Origin: Desulfurivibrio dismutans
GTDB taxonomy: Bacteria > Desulfobacterota > Desulfobulbia > Desulfobulbales > Desulfurivibrionaceae
DNA length: 64,000 bases
Direction: 5' to 3'
Assembly: GCF_029210385.1 (NCBI RefSeq)
Contig: NZ_JARGDQ010000004.1
Location: 124,001 to 188,000 of the forward strand
The notes beneath the pieces are model-generated. The model saw only the letters and a program-made list of their open reading frames with translations. It ran no database searches and was not told the origin of the DNA. How positions within the stretch are numbered: the first letter of the stretch is position 1; the number at the start of each line of letters is the position of its first letter. Position numbers and translations under genes: made by a program. Shown here in pieces: positions 63,914 through 64,000 of the stretch.

Positions 63914-64000
63914 ATGCCGAAGCACGAAACGCCATTAATGGACGAACTTGAGAAGGGTCCATGGCCAAGCTTTGTCAGCGACCTGAAGCGCCAGGCCGAG
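63914..64000 (+). CDS. dsrA: Dissimilatory sulfite reductase alpha subunit, 5' end only
   Basis: The 29 codons before the window edge read [20 protein letters not shown] followed by VSDLKRQAE. This is nearly the DsrA N-terminus of sulfate reducers (for example [25 protein letters not shown] in Desulfovibrio), so the identification is firm despite the short length. DsrAB reduces sulfite to a trisulfide on DsrC in the cytosol. AAGGAGGAG lies just upstream. Whether the enzyme is of the reductive or oxidative type cannot be told from 29 residues, although the N-terminus resembles the reductive bacterial type. Confidence 0.93.
   Translation, partial: MPKHETPLMDELEKGPWPSFVSDLKRQAE

Overview
The window reads as chromosome of a GC-rich, flagellated, sulfate- or sulfur-metabolising member of the Desulfobulbales (formerly Deltaproteobacteria), closest in gene style to Desulfurivibrio. 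The main evidence is a bacterial sulfate adenylyltransferase (sat), the first 29 codons of dissimilatory sulfite reductase alpha (dsrA) at the right edge, a CoA-disulfide reductase/rhodanese fusion divergent from dsrA, a tri-haem cytochrome c7 and a system II (ResB/ResC) cytochrome c maturation pair. The genus is an inference from protein style only.

Layout. 1-6 kb: end of nnr, two CBS-domain proteins, fused pabB-pabC, and a class A penicillin-binding protein. 6-9 kb: cytochrome c7 and resB/resC. 9-15 kb: rpmB, then ispG-proS-rel on the minus strand, then two gene remnants. 15-19 kb: oxidative stress genes (ferritin, katG, PerR/Fur-like regulator). 19-24 kb: queA, an FmdB-type protein, and an HDOD-GGDEF signalling operon. 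24-31 kb: LysM transglycosylase, pepN, and efp-epmA. 31-38 kb: two small unknown genes, a long YeiH-family transporter with a universal stress protein, and divergently a haem-binding (CXXCH) histidine kinase with an NtrC-type regulator. 38-46 kb: mainly housekeeping (UDG-like protein, nitroreductase, MucR, murI, lolA, phosphodiesterase, and yicC-remA-gmk-rlmB). 46-54 kb: a c-di-GMP and two-component cluster in which two genes are split by single-base frameshifts in G tracts. 55-58 kb: flagellar fliD-fliS-fliT-like-flaG behind a sigma-28 promoter. 58-64 kb: sat, aroB, CoA-disulfide reductase/rhodanese, dsrA.

The most unusual feature is a family of nine palindromic elements of 107-110 bp scattered over the window. 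Their cores are conserved. Their outer arms differ from copy to copy but stay self-complementary within each copy, so pairing rather than sequence seems to be kept. Most lie at gene 3' ends, and in several cases the element's TAA/TTA terminus supplies the stop codon of the adjacent gene. Related arm-like motifs occur alone at other gene ends.

A second coherent system is the haem-sensor kinase/NtrC pair. A perfect sigma-54 promoter and an upstream dyad sit in the shared intergenic region and point at the usp-yeiH operon. Other points of note are a Rel protein with a broken hydrolase motif, a pepN gene carrying a perfect 25-bp inverted repeat inside its reading frame, a 14-unit heptamer repeat, and divergent sigma-70 promoters with a dyad at the probable dsr transcription start.

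All calls come from reading the sequence and translations; no database search was run.
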